Program-made: the position numbers and the translations under genes | NCBI GenBank assembly: GCA_911728455.2 | Contig: OU452231.1 | Span: 10,412,078-10,476,077 of the forward strand | Reading direction: 5' to 3' | Source of the DNA: Marthasterias glacialis | Lineage: Eukaryota; Echinodermata; Asteroidea; Forcipulatida; Asteriidae | DNA: 64,000 nucleotides | Notes under the pieces: model-generated | The model's database searches: none | Told to the model about the DNA's origin: nothing | The model's input: the letters and a program-made list of their open reading frames with translations, nothing else | Shown: one piece after another, positions 1 through 11,151 of the stretch | How the letters are laid out: each line of letters starts with the position of its first letter | Numbering within the stretch: position 1 is the first letter of the stretch

Positions 1-376
1 TTATGATCTCTAAAGGTTTTAGCGCTGCAATTAATGAATTTGCCAACTTAAAAGTTGCCTCACAACATATGTGTTTTTAAAAGCAAATGAAGCATTTAAA
101 CAAATGTATGTTCAGATGTTGAACAAAATAATAATCAATGAATTAGCACCTATTGTAATGATATTTTCATTGATTTTTTTTTAATGTTTCTTGCAAAATT
201 CAATCTTAGGGTTTGAGTGAATTTACTTCCTTCTACCTTCTCTTGGTAGAATCACATTTGAGCAATTACGTTTGAATCTGTGAAAAACTTTGATCTTGAG
301 ATTTCACATTTCTTTATAACGACCCTCTTTGTTTTCCCATTTTTTTTTCATTCATTTTGTTTGTTACACTTCGTAG

Positions 377-3300
377 AGGATCGCATGAGAGAGAACAAGG
401 CCATGCTCATTCAAGCCATGTTACAGGGGTTACCGCGGCAACAATCCTTTGACACTGAGGGTAGAAACTTACTGTAGTCACGTTGTGTTTCGTTTTTTTA
501 TTTTTATCTAACACCCGACATCAATTATCTGTGGACACTCTGAAATGTCAAGTGTGAACGTTGAAAATGTACAGTGACGATGAATTAACAGTTAACATGG
601 AAAATGTTTCCCAACTTTGCCGAACCCATTAATACGTAACTAGACCAACTTGTCATGTACAAACCACCAATATTCTTTAACAAGGTTGTAAAGTGCTGGT
701 TTACAGTGGGTGATTTTTTTTGTGTCTTTTGTATTTTTGTGTTTTCTATCCCCTATCTGTAGGCCTGAAATTTCACTTATGTTGGGGCATGATCACTTTC
801 CCGTGAAAAGGGCATTTCCATCAAAAGATAGTTAAGGTGGTAGAGCACCTGCATGTAAATTCAGAGGTCGCAGGTTCAAGTCCCACTCTTGTCAGATTTT
901 CTTTGTTCCCCCAAAAATTGATGTATATGTACCCAGTCAAAGTTCCCTTTTGGTTGATCAAAATCTACCTTGAAAGTGATGAGGTTCCGAAATGAAAAAA
1001 AAACTTCCAGAATTTTATTTTATTTATTTTTTTTTAAACATCATCATCTAAAAAAAATTCATTCGGAGGAAAAAACTATCCAAACTTTTTGGTCTTTTGG
1101 TGAAACGGCGATGCAGCTTTAAACTATGTTGGATGAAAAAATTATCGGAATCTTAAAGAGTTGTTAGGAGGTGTACTGTGAAAAGTATTCGAGTCCAACG
1201 AACCTGTAGCTGTTACTAAGTTGCCTGGAAATGTGAACCCAGCCATCTATTTGTAACGTTCAACACAAGGTAAATATATTTGTCGTCTAACGCAATGTTA
1301 ATTTAATAGGTGTAATAATTGCATCAGGGATAAAGAGGTCTGGTTTTTGTCCTTCACTGTTGGGTGATCAGCACTGTATGGGTAGGAAACACAATCCTGT
1401 TGGTGAGTCATTACGTCACGCGTGCGCTTCTGCTGCACGCCCAAAGTTTGCTTTCCTTCTGGTTCCAAAGCTGGCATATTTACTGTGTTATTTTATAGAG
1501 AAACACTCATTCCTTCGTTCAAAGACATTTCTTATGAAAGAAAAATATTTCTGATGAGACATTGAGTCTTTGCAAGACACACGTAAAAGGCAAGCCAAGA
1601 AATATATATACAGTGCTCATCACACATCAGTGTGTAGGGTAAAAACCAAAATTATACAACGTTAAATATGATTTAACATGTTTTCTTTTCTACGAAGAGG
1701 TTTGTGGATCAATGTTTTCATTCAATTCTTGTGTGGATTGTATTTATTCTAACAACTTTTTTTTATTTTTTTTTTATTTAACATGAATTGTATTTAGGCA
1801 TAGATTTACTTAATCAATGTTAAGTTTTAATTTTAAAATATAAGTCATTTACTACAAACTTTTTTTGAAGGTGTGGGTTGGTACATTAACAATGTTTATG
1901 TGATTCCTTTTGTCATTTAAGATTTACTTTTATCATTGTTTAAAGTTAAACAAACTTTTGTAAAATAACTGCAGAAAATTGTGTCTTGGGAAAAACGTTT
2001 TCAAAATGTAAAACAAATGTCTCATTTATGGCTCATATTTTGTTCTAACCAATCTAGATGGAAATACGGAAGCATCAACAAGTGCTATGAGGACAAGACC
2101 GTCGTTGTCCACAAGCCTGTCCCTCCCACCATACAGCAGACACCCTTCCTTTGAAGATGGTATGTGCCAAAACCTTTCAGCAGTTGTATTTCAGACACTT
2201 TTTTCACAATGTTTCTTCCTTCTTAAAAATGAAGTGAAGAAAATATTTCTTACTGAAACTTTTAAATTTTTACAAGATATTATCTTTCCTCATACATCGG
2301 ACACCCCTGCTTTGGAGATGGTGTGATCCAAATATTTTTGAGTAACCAATCAACAAAATGACATCAATTCAGTCAGAAATGTTATTAAAGATGATTGGTA
2401 CCAAGACTGTCTTTTAAATAGTTTGAGATAAAAGAAAATTTTTTTCTGATCATAAACATGATAAACCAACTGAAAATCTGAACAAAATGAGTTGAGAAGA
2501 TTAAGTCATTTTTTCAATTATTTTATAAGAATTACTTTAAAACAAACTAAGCAAGATGCAGCTTTTTCATAATCATCAAAATTGTCCAAAATACTGTTTT
2601 TTCCTGAAGACAATCAGAGCATACAGATCTGTTAAATCATTGGTTCTTTTTAGAGCCACCACAACTCAAAGAGAGATTATTTCTCGGTATTACTTTTATT
2701 AGATTTTAACCAAAAGTCTTTCAATCCATTCTGGCCCACAGACGTTTACCCGTCACTTTCTCCGCGTCGTCGACGGCGTTTGGAAGCCATGATGATGTAT
2801 CGTCGCTCACGGAGCAGCAGTTTGCATGCATCACGTACTGATGATGGTGGCTGGAGTGAGTTCATGATCATGTGAAATACATTGTAGATTTAACTCGGAA
2901 AGTTTTGGTTCAATTATATGCAGAAATTTCCTGTGAAGGTGTTAACCCTTCTACTGTCTGACCATTTAGTATCATCAATATGGTTCTGAATGATATAATA
3001 ATAATAACAACAATATGAACTCGTATAAAGCACCGGTATCCGCCACAGCTATATTGACTACCTGCATATAAATAGTTGTGCAAAGTATATCAACAAATGT
3101 GGATAAAATCTGCTGTCAACAAAATTTAAAAAGGTGTTATGCTGGATATTGCTCGTGGTTTATAGAGTTTATAAGCTCAAATCAGAATGAATTTTACAAT
3201 CAATAGAATAGCATCTGTTATTTTCAACTGTCTGGTTAAATTTAAAATTTAAAAACAGAAAATAAATCTTTGCTTCTGTGAGTTTGCTAACAGTTTGCTT

Positions 3301-6300
3301 GTCGTTAACATAAACAGGTCGGCAAGGTTCAAGCGTAGAGACTGCATTTCCTTACTGGGGAAGCCAGCGAGCCGTTGAATATGGTACAAATATTTCTAGT
3401 GCCATCTTTTTTTTATGTCTGTTTTAAATATCTGAAATTGTACGGAACTGTGGAGAGGCCCTCTTACACTGTGTTGTTGTCACCCGATGTCTCAATAGAC
3501 TGATCCCTTATGCCCCGCCCCCCTTACGTTCTGCCCAATCACAGCCTTGGCTACGCCACCGAAAGTCCCATAAAAGTCTGACACGATCAACTGGAAAATG
3601 TAGACATGGATGTATGCACTTATAGCGTACACATTCATGTCGTGCAGTGTGGCATTGAAGAGACGTGCATTTTGCTGCCCGCATGTACAGTGGTGATGTA
3701 GCCAATGCTGTGATTGGTCAATATGTTAGGGGCGGGGCTTAATGGATCAGCGACATGCGTGATTTTTCCCTGCCTACAAAGTTGATCTAAAATTGAAACA
3801 CAACTTAACCCAAAGCGTTCCCATTTGATAGTCCCACTTCTGTATGTTTATGATTTTTAAAGATTCAGTTACTTTGATTAATTGCTAAGGTATTTCCCCT
3901 GCTTATTCCAAAGATGATGAACACAATCCTGCCTTTTTGTCGCCGGGCTCGCTCGATCATCCTGCAAGTAGCCGTCAGTCATCCTTTGAAGATGGTACAT
4001 GACTCCTTTCAACTTTGTGCTTGTTCTATTGTTTGGAGTGTGTCTCAAAATTAATGTATTTATGCGTGAAGGCCCATTTCAAACGTCGCTCTCTTGCCGT
4101 GTCGAATTCAAACATTCTGATTTTTTTTTTGATTCGACACGGCAGGAGCGTGACATTTGAAACCACTTTTGGAATTCGGCACGGCAGAGGCTTAGCTCGA
4201 CCATGTCTCGACAGGCCCTGCCGTGCTATTGGCAATGTTTGGCAGAAGCATGACGTTTGAAACCACTGCCGCACCAATGCCGTGCTATTGCCGAGCTCAA
4301 ATGATTTGAATGAGACCCGACAAAAGCGCGACGTTTGAAACGGGCCGAGGTTTACTTTGTAGAATTGGGCATTTCAAATTTGATGTTGTGTAAAGTCGAG
4401 ATTCTTTGTATATTTATGGTTGTAACAAGAGAGAGGTATTTTCGTTGGTTTATTTTGTGATAGTGGTTATACAGTTATTGCATTTTGTTTTATGTATCTG
4501 TAAAAGACAGGTTTTTGTTAACTTAATGAAATAATCGTTTTATGTACTGTTGAGACACTCATTTTCCACTTTAAATTTCTTTCCAGCCTTTCCAGTAATC
4601 ATCCCAGGTCCTTACCCACTTACTGGGCAAAGCAGCCTCTTTCGTCAACCTTCTGACCCCCTCTTTGCCCCGCCCCGCCCATCAGTGTATAATAACCTAT
4701 CCCCATCCATGTCATACCCACCTGCCCGCACCACCCATATCCTAGTGCCATCCACGGAGATACACCCCCCATCATCTCGCATGCTGCACACCCAACAATC
4801 GCTGCACCCCTCCCAGTCCCCACAATTGGTACCCATGCACACCCATCAACCTGACTTCCCTACCAACTCCCCTCAACTGCAACCCATTCAAACCCAACCC
4901 ATCCAGATCCCTCAATCAGCAGCCATGCAAACCCACCCAACCCAGTCTCCACAACTTGTACCCAGTCACACCCAGCCATCCATGTATCCAAGCCAATCCC
5001 ACCCCACACAAATCATGCACACGCAGCACTCGTTGTTGCAACCCATTCAAACCCAACCCACCCAAATCCCTCAATCAGCAGCCATGCAAACCCACCCAAC
5101 CCAGTCTCCACAACTTGTACCCAGTCACACCCAGCCATCCATGTATCCAAGCCAATCCCACCCCACACAAATCATGCACACGCAGCACTCGTTGTACCCA
5201 GTAAGTACCCAGTCCTCTCACCCCACACCCCAATTACAATCCATACCTCAATTCTCGTCGACAGATCTTCCATCGCCCCCAGCACAACTTGCCCCTACCC
5301 TACCCTCAATTCTAATATCTCCAGGTATGATTCGGCGACAACACAGGGTGGTGTTTCGCCAGCCTACAGTATCCCCACCTCCTTCTCCTCCCCCTCCCCC
5401 AGTTTCCCCTCAGTTTCCCCCAGGAGCAGATTTGCTCTCTTTGCCATCTGCAAATACAAGACGCGCTCCAAAGGGTCTGCATCGCCAGACTGCAATTACC
5501 TCACCATCACCATCCACATCCTCATTACTGCCAACGTCATCATCATCACCAACACAAGTAGTGCCGCCCGTACCACCACCACGGATCTCATCATCAATAG
5601 CCACCATTTCCGGGCATTCATCGGTAGCCCGTAGATCCCCGGTACCCGTGCCCCCTCCAAGAATCCAACTGCAAAGACAGGCTAGTCAAATTGCAGACGA
5701 GCCGCCTGGTAAAAAGAATCCTATTCTAAGATATTAGTAATAATCACATGCTTAGATATTAGTCACAATCCCAACAGGCACTTATGTTTTATAGTGGATA
5801 TCATTCTCATAAAAGAAAACAAGTTATTGCACCCCTGCTTAGCTATACCCATGTTTACAGGCAAACTCTTCAGGGAAAATCTCCAAGAAGATAATGTTCG
5901 CATAATTTGTTTGGTGATAGAAAGATACTTTTGGAAAAAATTACTGCTTCTCTACCGAAGTGTTCTCATTTGCATGTGCTGCAGTTGGTTGCCTCTAAGT
6001 TGCCTGCAAAAGTTGCCTCATATGACAAGGGCCTAAAGTTCTGTGCACATCAGCGTTGGACGTTGTCCACGTTTACTGGTTCGGTATTCATCAGAAAAAA
6101 AAACAACATGATTGGTTTTAATCTGAGAGCTCAATGATTTAAGTTAATGCCAGGACCAGGGCCCAATTTCATGGCGCTGGTTACCAAAGAATTCTGTGTT
6201 TACGGCGCCCTGTAAAGCGTGTACTCCTATAGGCCGTGGCAGGGTGTAAGCGCAGAATTCTGCAGTAAGCAGAGCCATGAAATTGGGCCCAGAACTCCAG

Positions 6301-7757
6301 AGAAATATTTCCATCTAAAACACAGTCAAAATCTATTAAATAGCATTTAAAGACCTCCAAAATCAACATTCCTTAATTCAATTGCAATACTCAATATAAG
6401 CTTGATATAAATGTGTACAAAATCCCTGACAAATCTTTCATTTTTTCCCCCATAATTTTCACCCAAATTTGTAAAACATTTAAACATGTCGGTCATAAGT
6501 CATTTTTCAATAAGCCATGTGCGAGTTAGATTTGAATAATATCTTGTACAATGACTTGCTTAGTCACAGGTTACGGCTGAAATTCCTCAGACAAAAGAGA
6601 CCGTCGCTATGTCACATGATTCAGGGGCAAGCTTTTACACAGTTCTGTTGGAGACAGCGAACACCTAATTGACTCCTTGCATGCACGTCACACGCGACGA
6701 CTGTGCCACGGTCACCATTTTGGAAGTCAATAGGTGTACGTGTAAACGCTGCATCGCGTGAAATGGGCACCACACTGGATAGCATACAGTGACGGTGAAT
6801 TGGGTCAATACATGAATTCGTATGGCACAATGGTACCAGGGTTTGCTCATCTGGGGGTTGCTATACTAAAGCTTGCCCCGAACCATTTGACACAGCAACT
6901 GTCTCTATAGTCTGAGGAATTCAAATTTAAAGAGGGGCTCAAGCTAAAAATTCAGTTTTTATGATGCACACATTTTTCAATAGATTAAGTCCTAATGAAA
7001 GTGGGAAAAAATTCAACATCTCTAATCTCATGTTAAAATGGGGTAGAATGTTGTTTTATTTGGTACTCCTTCAGAGCGAAATTTGAAAGATGACGTCATT
7101 GGATATCAACAGCAAGTGGGTCTGCACATTCCAAAGAGGAATTTTTGCGTCAGTCAAAAGGTCAAATCAATGCCGTTTTGATTTGAATATCATCAGAATT
7201 CAGGAATGAACTAAACATTTCCTGTACAAGAATGTACAGACCGACATATTTGAAATGTGACGCCATTGGACGTTTTAGGATGTTGACAAAATTCGCACTG
7301 GAAGGGTATCAAATACAATGGCATTTTACACCATTTCAGCATGAGGTTAGAGACTTGTAATTTGTCCACTTTCATAAGGATTCTATCTATTGGAAAATGA
7401 GTGCAACACAAAACTGACTTTGACCTTGGAGCCCCTCTATAAGTGGTAACGTGTGACTATAATCAAGTCATTGTACTAGATATTATTCAAATCTGACTCG
7501 CAAATGGCTGATTGAAAACCAGAGGATCGGAATAAATGTACTCTTCCAAATGGTGCAATCATTCCTTAAGTTTCATACTTAAACCAATTGATTTATCTCG
7601 GACAGGTTTCAACCAGCGTGGCATGCCTCCAGTGAACTCGTACGACGGATATGAGTACGACTTCGTGCAGGAACCTATGCAGAGGCGCAACAGGGAAAGT
7701 GTCATGGCCGACATGCAGCAGTATAATAGGAAACCAAGAGTTCCTACTTACTTGTAA
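377..7757 (+). CDS. Unrecognised gene, 3' part: Pro/Gln/Ser-rich C-terminal tail
   Basis: Seven exons are supported: 377(or 379)-460, 2058-2159, 2742-2855, 3318-3383, 3914-3994, 4587-5708 and 7606-7757, ending in a TAA stop. Each internal exon is flanked by AG and GT, every junction is phase 1, and each internal length is a multiple of three, so the frame stays open for about 570 residues. The gene starts upstream of the window. The first exon reads as a helix-like charged stretch (DRMRENKAMLIQAMLQG), followed by Ser/Arg-rich segments with recurring RxxSF(E/D) motifs (RQQSFDTE, SRHPSFED, SRQSSFED) that look like basophilic kinase sites. The large exon is Pro/Gln/Thr/His-rich with a duplicated 53-residue block and two PPxPPPR-type SH3 ligands. 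The protein ends Thr-Tyr-Leu, which fits a class I PDZ ligand. No catalytic domain is visible. It could be the cytoplasmic tail of a channel, receptor or scaffold, but I do not recognise the family. Exon structure is fairly secure, function unknown. Confidence 0.65.
831..993 (+). repeat. SINE-like repeat with tRNA-like head
   Basis: The head carries a plausible A box (ggtggtagagcacc) and a B box (ggttcaagtcc) spaced as in a tRNA gene. The tail (about 895-993) is unrelated to tRNA and ends near an A-run. It lies in an intron of the unrecognised gene. There is no clean cloverleaf, so I call a SINE rather than a tRNA gene. Confidence 0.5.
2283..2330 (+). pseudogene. Decayed copy of the end of the upstream exon (2058-2159)
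   Basis: The stretch resembles the 3' end of the exon at 2058-2159 including its donor: both read cat-aca-nc-rg-acaccc followed by ctttgaagatggt or ctttggagatggt and then tgtg. In this copy the SRHPSFED-like motif has become SDTPALEM and the donor reads ggtgtg. It lies about 140 bases downstream of the parent exon, inside the same intron. I infer a local tandem duplication that has decayed. It is not needed for the frame of the gene. Confidence 0.5.
3501..3749. mobile_element. Inverted-repeat element, 'ccattaagccccgccc' family, copy 1
   Basis: The ends are inverted copies of one another: the left end reads tgatcccttatgccccgccc and the right end is the reverse complement of tgatccattaagccccgccc. 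The similarity continues inward for about 45 bases (cccaatcacagcc / ggctgtgattgg type). It has no coding capacity, so it is a MITE-like non-autonomous DNA element in an intron. Related copies lie at 54827-55257 and 60181-60402. Confidence 0.75.
4071..4346. mobile_element. Fold-back element with internal repeats
   Basis: The left end (ggcccatttcaaacgtcgc) and right end (gcgcgacgtttgaaacgggcc) are inverted copies. Inside, a motif close to gcgtgacatttgaaaccact recurs, along with several gccgtgctattg and cacggcag segments. No protein is encoded beyond chance reading frames. It sits in the intron just before the large Pro-rich exon and is probably a MITE. Confidence 0.7.
4880..5197 (+). repeat. 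Two tandem copies of a 159-bp coding repeat (53 aa)
   Basis: Bases 4880-5038 and 5039-5197 are nearly identical, with only a few substitutions. The period of 159 bp is a multiple of three, so the large exon keeps its frame and gains a second block rich in Gln, Thr, Pro, Ser and His (motifs such as IPQSAAMQTHPTQ and SMYPSQSHPTQ). The near identity points to a recent duplication or ongoing length variation. Confidence 0.9.
6159..6290. repeat. Palindromic 'gggcccaatttcat' element
   Basis: It begins gggcccaatttcatgg and ends ccatgaaattgggccc, a terminal inverted repeat, with inner inverted arms around agaattctg and cagaattctg. Relatives occur at 35654-36116, 37206-37372, 37374-37493, 42930-43370 and 45619-45832. 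It is a short non-coding interspersed element that folds back on itself. Confidence 0.7.
6504..7518. mobile_element. Long-inverted-repeat element L, copy 1, split by a nested element
   Basis: The left arm (about 6504-6600) and right arm (about 7440-7518) are inverted copies carrying gagttagatttgaat and attcaaatctgactc, and caatgacttgcttagtcac with its mirror. A second element with gaggggctc ends occupies 6929-7439. A further copy lies at 7894-8420. The element is non-coding and lies in the last intron of the unrecognised gene. Confidence 0.7.
6929..7439. mobile_element. 'gaggggctc' inverted-repeat element E, copy 1 (nested)
   Basis: The ends read aaagaggggctc and gagcccctct, with similar flanking interior (cctaatgaaagtggg on the left, ccactttcataagga on the right). 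Related copies lie at 24781-25626 and 51363-51727. No transposase is present, so it is a MITE-like element. Its insertion inside element L shows that it is the younger of the two. Confidence 0.75.
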
Positions 7758-7893
7758 GAGTTGACGCAGGTCCATATTGGCAGTGGTGTAACAAGACGTT
7801 TTCATTGTGGGGGAGGTGGGGGGGGGGAGTGGGGGTTGGGGGCGGAGGTGCGGACACAGGAAATAATTTGTGAGGGGCTTTATACTTTACTGA

Positions 7894-8420
7894 TGAGCCA
7901 TTTGTTAGATTTTAATAATGGCTGGTACATGACTTGCTTGTTCACAAGTTGTCGCTTCAATTAGAATAGCACTCTGCACTGATGCTACAAATAGAAGTAC
8001 TTGGAGCTCAGATGTGTCAATTTCACTGACATAGCCACTGTTAGTGTTTTATGTTTGTGTGCATGTACTGTGTGCGGTGATTGTGTGAGTGGTAGAAATT
8101 TTGTCTGACATCTGGCTATTTTGAGCAAAAGCGACGTCATCAGTGCGGAGTGCTATTCCTCGGACTATATAAACATTTGCTATGTCATATGATTCAGGGC
8201 AAACTTTTGCGTAGTTGCCTAAGAGACAGCGAACGCCCATACACAATTTTGATTGAATGTGTAAGGCACAATGGCACCAGGGTTTGCTCATCTGGAGGTT
8301 GCTATACAAAAGCTTGGCATAGGAACCATTTGACATAGCAATAGAGGAATTTAAATTTCAACGGTAACTTGTGACTAAGCAAGTCATTGTACCAGACATG
8401 CAAATCTAACTCACATATGG
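7894..8420. mobile_element. Long-inverted-repeat element L, copy 2
   Basis: It shares several long stretches with 6504-7518: tatgtcayatgattcagggc, the block around ggtttgctcatctgg-ggttgctata, and the terminal arms (acttgcttgttcacaag on the left, gtgactaagcaagtcattg on the right). The interior is partly different. It is non-coding. Confidence 0.65.
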
Positions 8421-9329
8421 TTTAGTAATTACAGTGTATACGTTGTTGTACTGAACTGTACTTATATGCATTACTGAGCTGGTCTGGATTAGTTAGAACA
8501 AGTTACCTTCCTGAGCATACTTTAACCACAGCACTCACTAACAGAAAATACTGACAATTACGATGGCACACACGTTTCCTTCCATTTATTACATGTATGA
8601 TTGGGTTTAATAGTTCACAGATTGATTTGAATAGAAATAGTGTTTTTGCCATAGGATTTTATACAGTATGGATATTCATAGCTTATTTTTCTTTGATCTC
8701 AGGGGTGGAGAGGGAAAGGTTCTGAACAGCTCCCCTGTCCCCACTCTGGTTATGCAACTGCCCAGGTCTAGAATTTCATAGGAAAATGGGGATTGTTCAA
8801 CACTTAAGTTCAAATGGGAGAGCGTTGTTGCCAGCATACAGTACTTCCCGAAAATAAGGCAGATATGGTTTAGTGGATGTTATTTAAGTAACACTGTTTT
8901 GAGACATAGAATTTCCAATAGTCTTTTGACCACTATGAATAGAACGGTTTAGAGATTTATCAGGTTTATATATGAATGTATGTGATTGTCTTCAAATGAG
9001 TTACCGTTTTAGTTCATCTTTTTATGTAATGAATGTAAGTTTATCAGACTTAAGTGTAAACAAATATTTAAAAAACAATTTTTGACCAATCACAAAGGCA
9101 CCTATTTGATGGGGAAAATATTCGATTCAATGCTCGTCAAAATGTTTTATCACTCACATGCCAACTGTTCGGATTTTTAGTAATATCTTTAGTTTGACAT
9201 ATAAGCACTTCGCATAAATTGTACTCAGAGAAATGATTTATGCTCTAAGGATCACAATATTTTTAATAATACTAATATTCATAATATCAGTCATTTAAAT
9301 AGCGCCTTTGCCACAGGATTGTGCAGTGT

Positions 9330-9550
9330 TGTGGCTGAGCGATCTAGTGCGATGAACTCAAGCTCTGTAATTTACAGAATGTGGGTTCGAATCCTGGCCT
9401 GGTCAGTCGAGACACATGTCCTCGAACAAGGCACTTTATCATAATTGCTTCTCTCCACCCAGGAGTAAAAATGGGTACCGGCGAGAGCTGGGGAGTAAGC
9501 TGCGATGGACTGGCATCCTGTCCGGGTAGGGGGGGGGGGATAGAAATACT
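9330..9550 (+). repeat. tRNA-derived SINE (Ser-like head)
   Basis: The head reads gttgtggctgagcgatctag, close to the A-box side of serine-type tRNAs, and is followed by a B box within gtgggttcgaatcctggcc. The body includes a segment ending ggtaggggggggg. Heads or bodies of the same family recur at 9672-9900, 17180-17272, 34885-35196, 38770-39090, 39136-39205, 46966-47260, 58120-58495 and 62390-62525, mostly in inverted orientation. The multi-copy state argues against a functional tRNA. Confidence 0.75.
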
Positions 9551-9671
9551 CTCAGTCATTTAATGCCAAGGAAACTTGATTTAAACACCGGCCTGATGAG
9601 CCATATTGGCTCGGGACAGACTTTACTTCTTGTTTGCCACAGGATTCAAAGCACTTTGAGAGGTGTTTTGA

Positions 9672-9900
9672 ATTATGAGACCCTTTTTATAGCACCTTGT
9701 AAGATCTTACAAGGTGCTGCGGCGCAATCTGCAGCCACCCATACCAGAAACACCGGGCAAACCCCTTCTCTTAGCAATAAGTGTACTGGGTTCATTTACA
9801 TGCATAACAAACACACGGGACATACGATTTAATGTCCCTTTCGAAGGACGAAGCAATAATGGTTAAATATCGTGATTGAGGACACAAGTGTCAAGACTGG
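9672..9900 (-). repeat. SINE body (same family as 46966-47260)
   Basis: The segment shares caccttgtaa, aaaccccttctctta, ataagtgtactgggttc, tgcataacaaacac and ggacacaagtgtca with the fuller copy at 46966-47260. The tRNA-like head expected at the right end is degraded or missing. Confidence 0.65.
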
Positions 9901-10224
9901 TAATTTCATTGAATATTAACACGATTTTGTCATAAATCTGCATATTTTTAATAGTACCACTTTAGGTTCCAAATTTTCTTTGGAAAGCGGAAAGTTTTTA
10001 AGTAAATGTCTTATTATTTTACTCAGTAAGTTTAGATGAACAAACTTCAGTCTTAAGCACACAGTAGTTTTGTTATCCTTGTTTTATTTCAAAATAAATT
10101 TGTTGAAGAAAAATCTTTGCTTAAAGGACCTAGAAAACCTGTTGGGGTTGGAAATGAAAATCTTTATAATAATAATAATAATAGACACTTATGTAACACA
10201 GATTTCCGCCAATTTTGTTGTTCA

Positions 10225-10545
10225 TGGCGCACAAACATTATTACCCTGGTCACTGGGCCATTTATTTCATTCCTTAAACTGTCTGAGCTCCCTGGGGAGT
10301 ATACAGCCTGTGCTGTCAAACATGAAGCGCACCAAGCTAAATCGATCACAAGAACCATCCCTGCCCCCAGGGATGTGCAGAGGGAGTTTGTTCCAGAGTG
10401 CTGGTGCAGCCACTGCGAATGATCGTTGACCACAGCGAGTGTTAGTGCAAGGGCCCAGTTGGTAAGTCCTATGCGTCACATGCACATTTTTCAAGAGGTC
10501 ATTGAAAGTCGGATTTTGTAACCACAACAACCTCATATCTATCGA
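10225..10545 (-). mobile_element. LINE fragment (end of a CR1/Jockey-like reverse-transcriptase ORF)
   Basis: Translated on the - strand, the stretch includes RCGQRSFAVAAPALWNKLP. This fits the motif (Y/R)GxRSFSVAAPxLWNxLP, a hallmark of the C-terminal end of the ORF2 protein of CR1/Jockey-group LINEs in aquatic animals. Only a short tail is present and no catalytic RT motif remains, so it is a 5'-truncated dead copy. The downstream motif at 10284-10308 also occurs in a SINE-like repeat near 38893. Confidence 0.55.
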
Positions 10546-10625
10546 AAACATTCCAGGATGTACAAAAACCAACGGAGCAAAATACAACAAGCTTCTTGCA
10601 CTGAACAACTTACATGGGTGTTTTG

Positions 10626-11151
10626 CAGTGTTCTAGTGCTTGTACTCGAGCACTACTCGAGGACAGTTTTGATAGTTCTCATACTCGGCTGGCAAAATAC
10701 TTTTCTCAATACTAGAGTGAAAAATCACCTGTACTTGATGTCTTGTACTTGATACCGACTGAAAATGTACTCGCACTCCAATTTTAAGTACTTGCAGTCA
10801 AAATACTACTTTCCTTTCCACTTCCCTACATGTTTGTTAATGCAAGGGATGGAGGAATAAAACTCTGGAAAAGGTAAAATTGAAGTTGCTTATGCTGTAT
10901 TCATGTTTAAAAGATAGTTATCATAACAAGCACATATTGTCGTCTAGAAATTAGTCACACAAAAAAAAGAAGTTTTTAGACCTCATTTTCCAGTATTTTT
11001 ACTCAGAAGTCCAAGGATATCCGAATACTCGGTACTCGGACATTTGTACTCATACTCTATGGCCGAATTTCTCATACTTGAGTGCTACTCTGCCACCCTA
11101 GTACTCCGCAGCACTTGATACTCAACTGAAAAGTACTTGACTACAACACTG
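10626..11151. mobile_element. hAT-like non-autonomous element with 8-bp target duplication
   Basis: The left end begins cagtgttctagtgcttgtac and the right end is the reverse complement of cagtgttgtagtcaagtact. Ends beginning CAGTG are typical of hAT elements. It is flanked by gtgttttg (10618-10625) and gtattttg (11152-11159), seven of eight matching, as expected for a hAT 8-bp target duplication. The interior is AT-rich with many tactcg/tacttg repeats and no transposase. Confidence 0.7.

Noticed and set aside
831-895. tRNA gene
   Set aside because: A and B boxes are visible, but no clean acceptor stem or cloverleaf; the non-tRNA tail and similar heads elsewhere fit a SINE.
10267-10608. 113-codon frame as a host gene
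   Set aside because: The SFAVAAPALWNKLP stretch is a LINE ORF2 end; the rest has no gene-like context.
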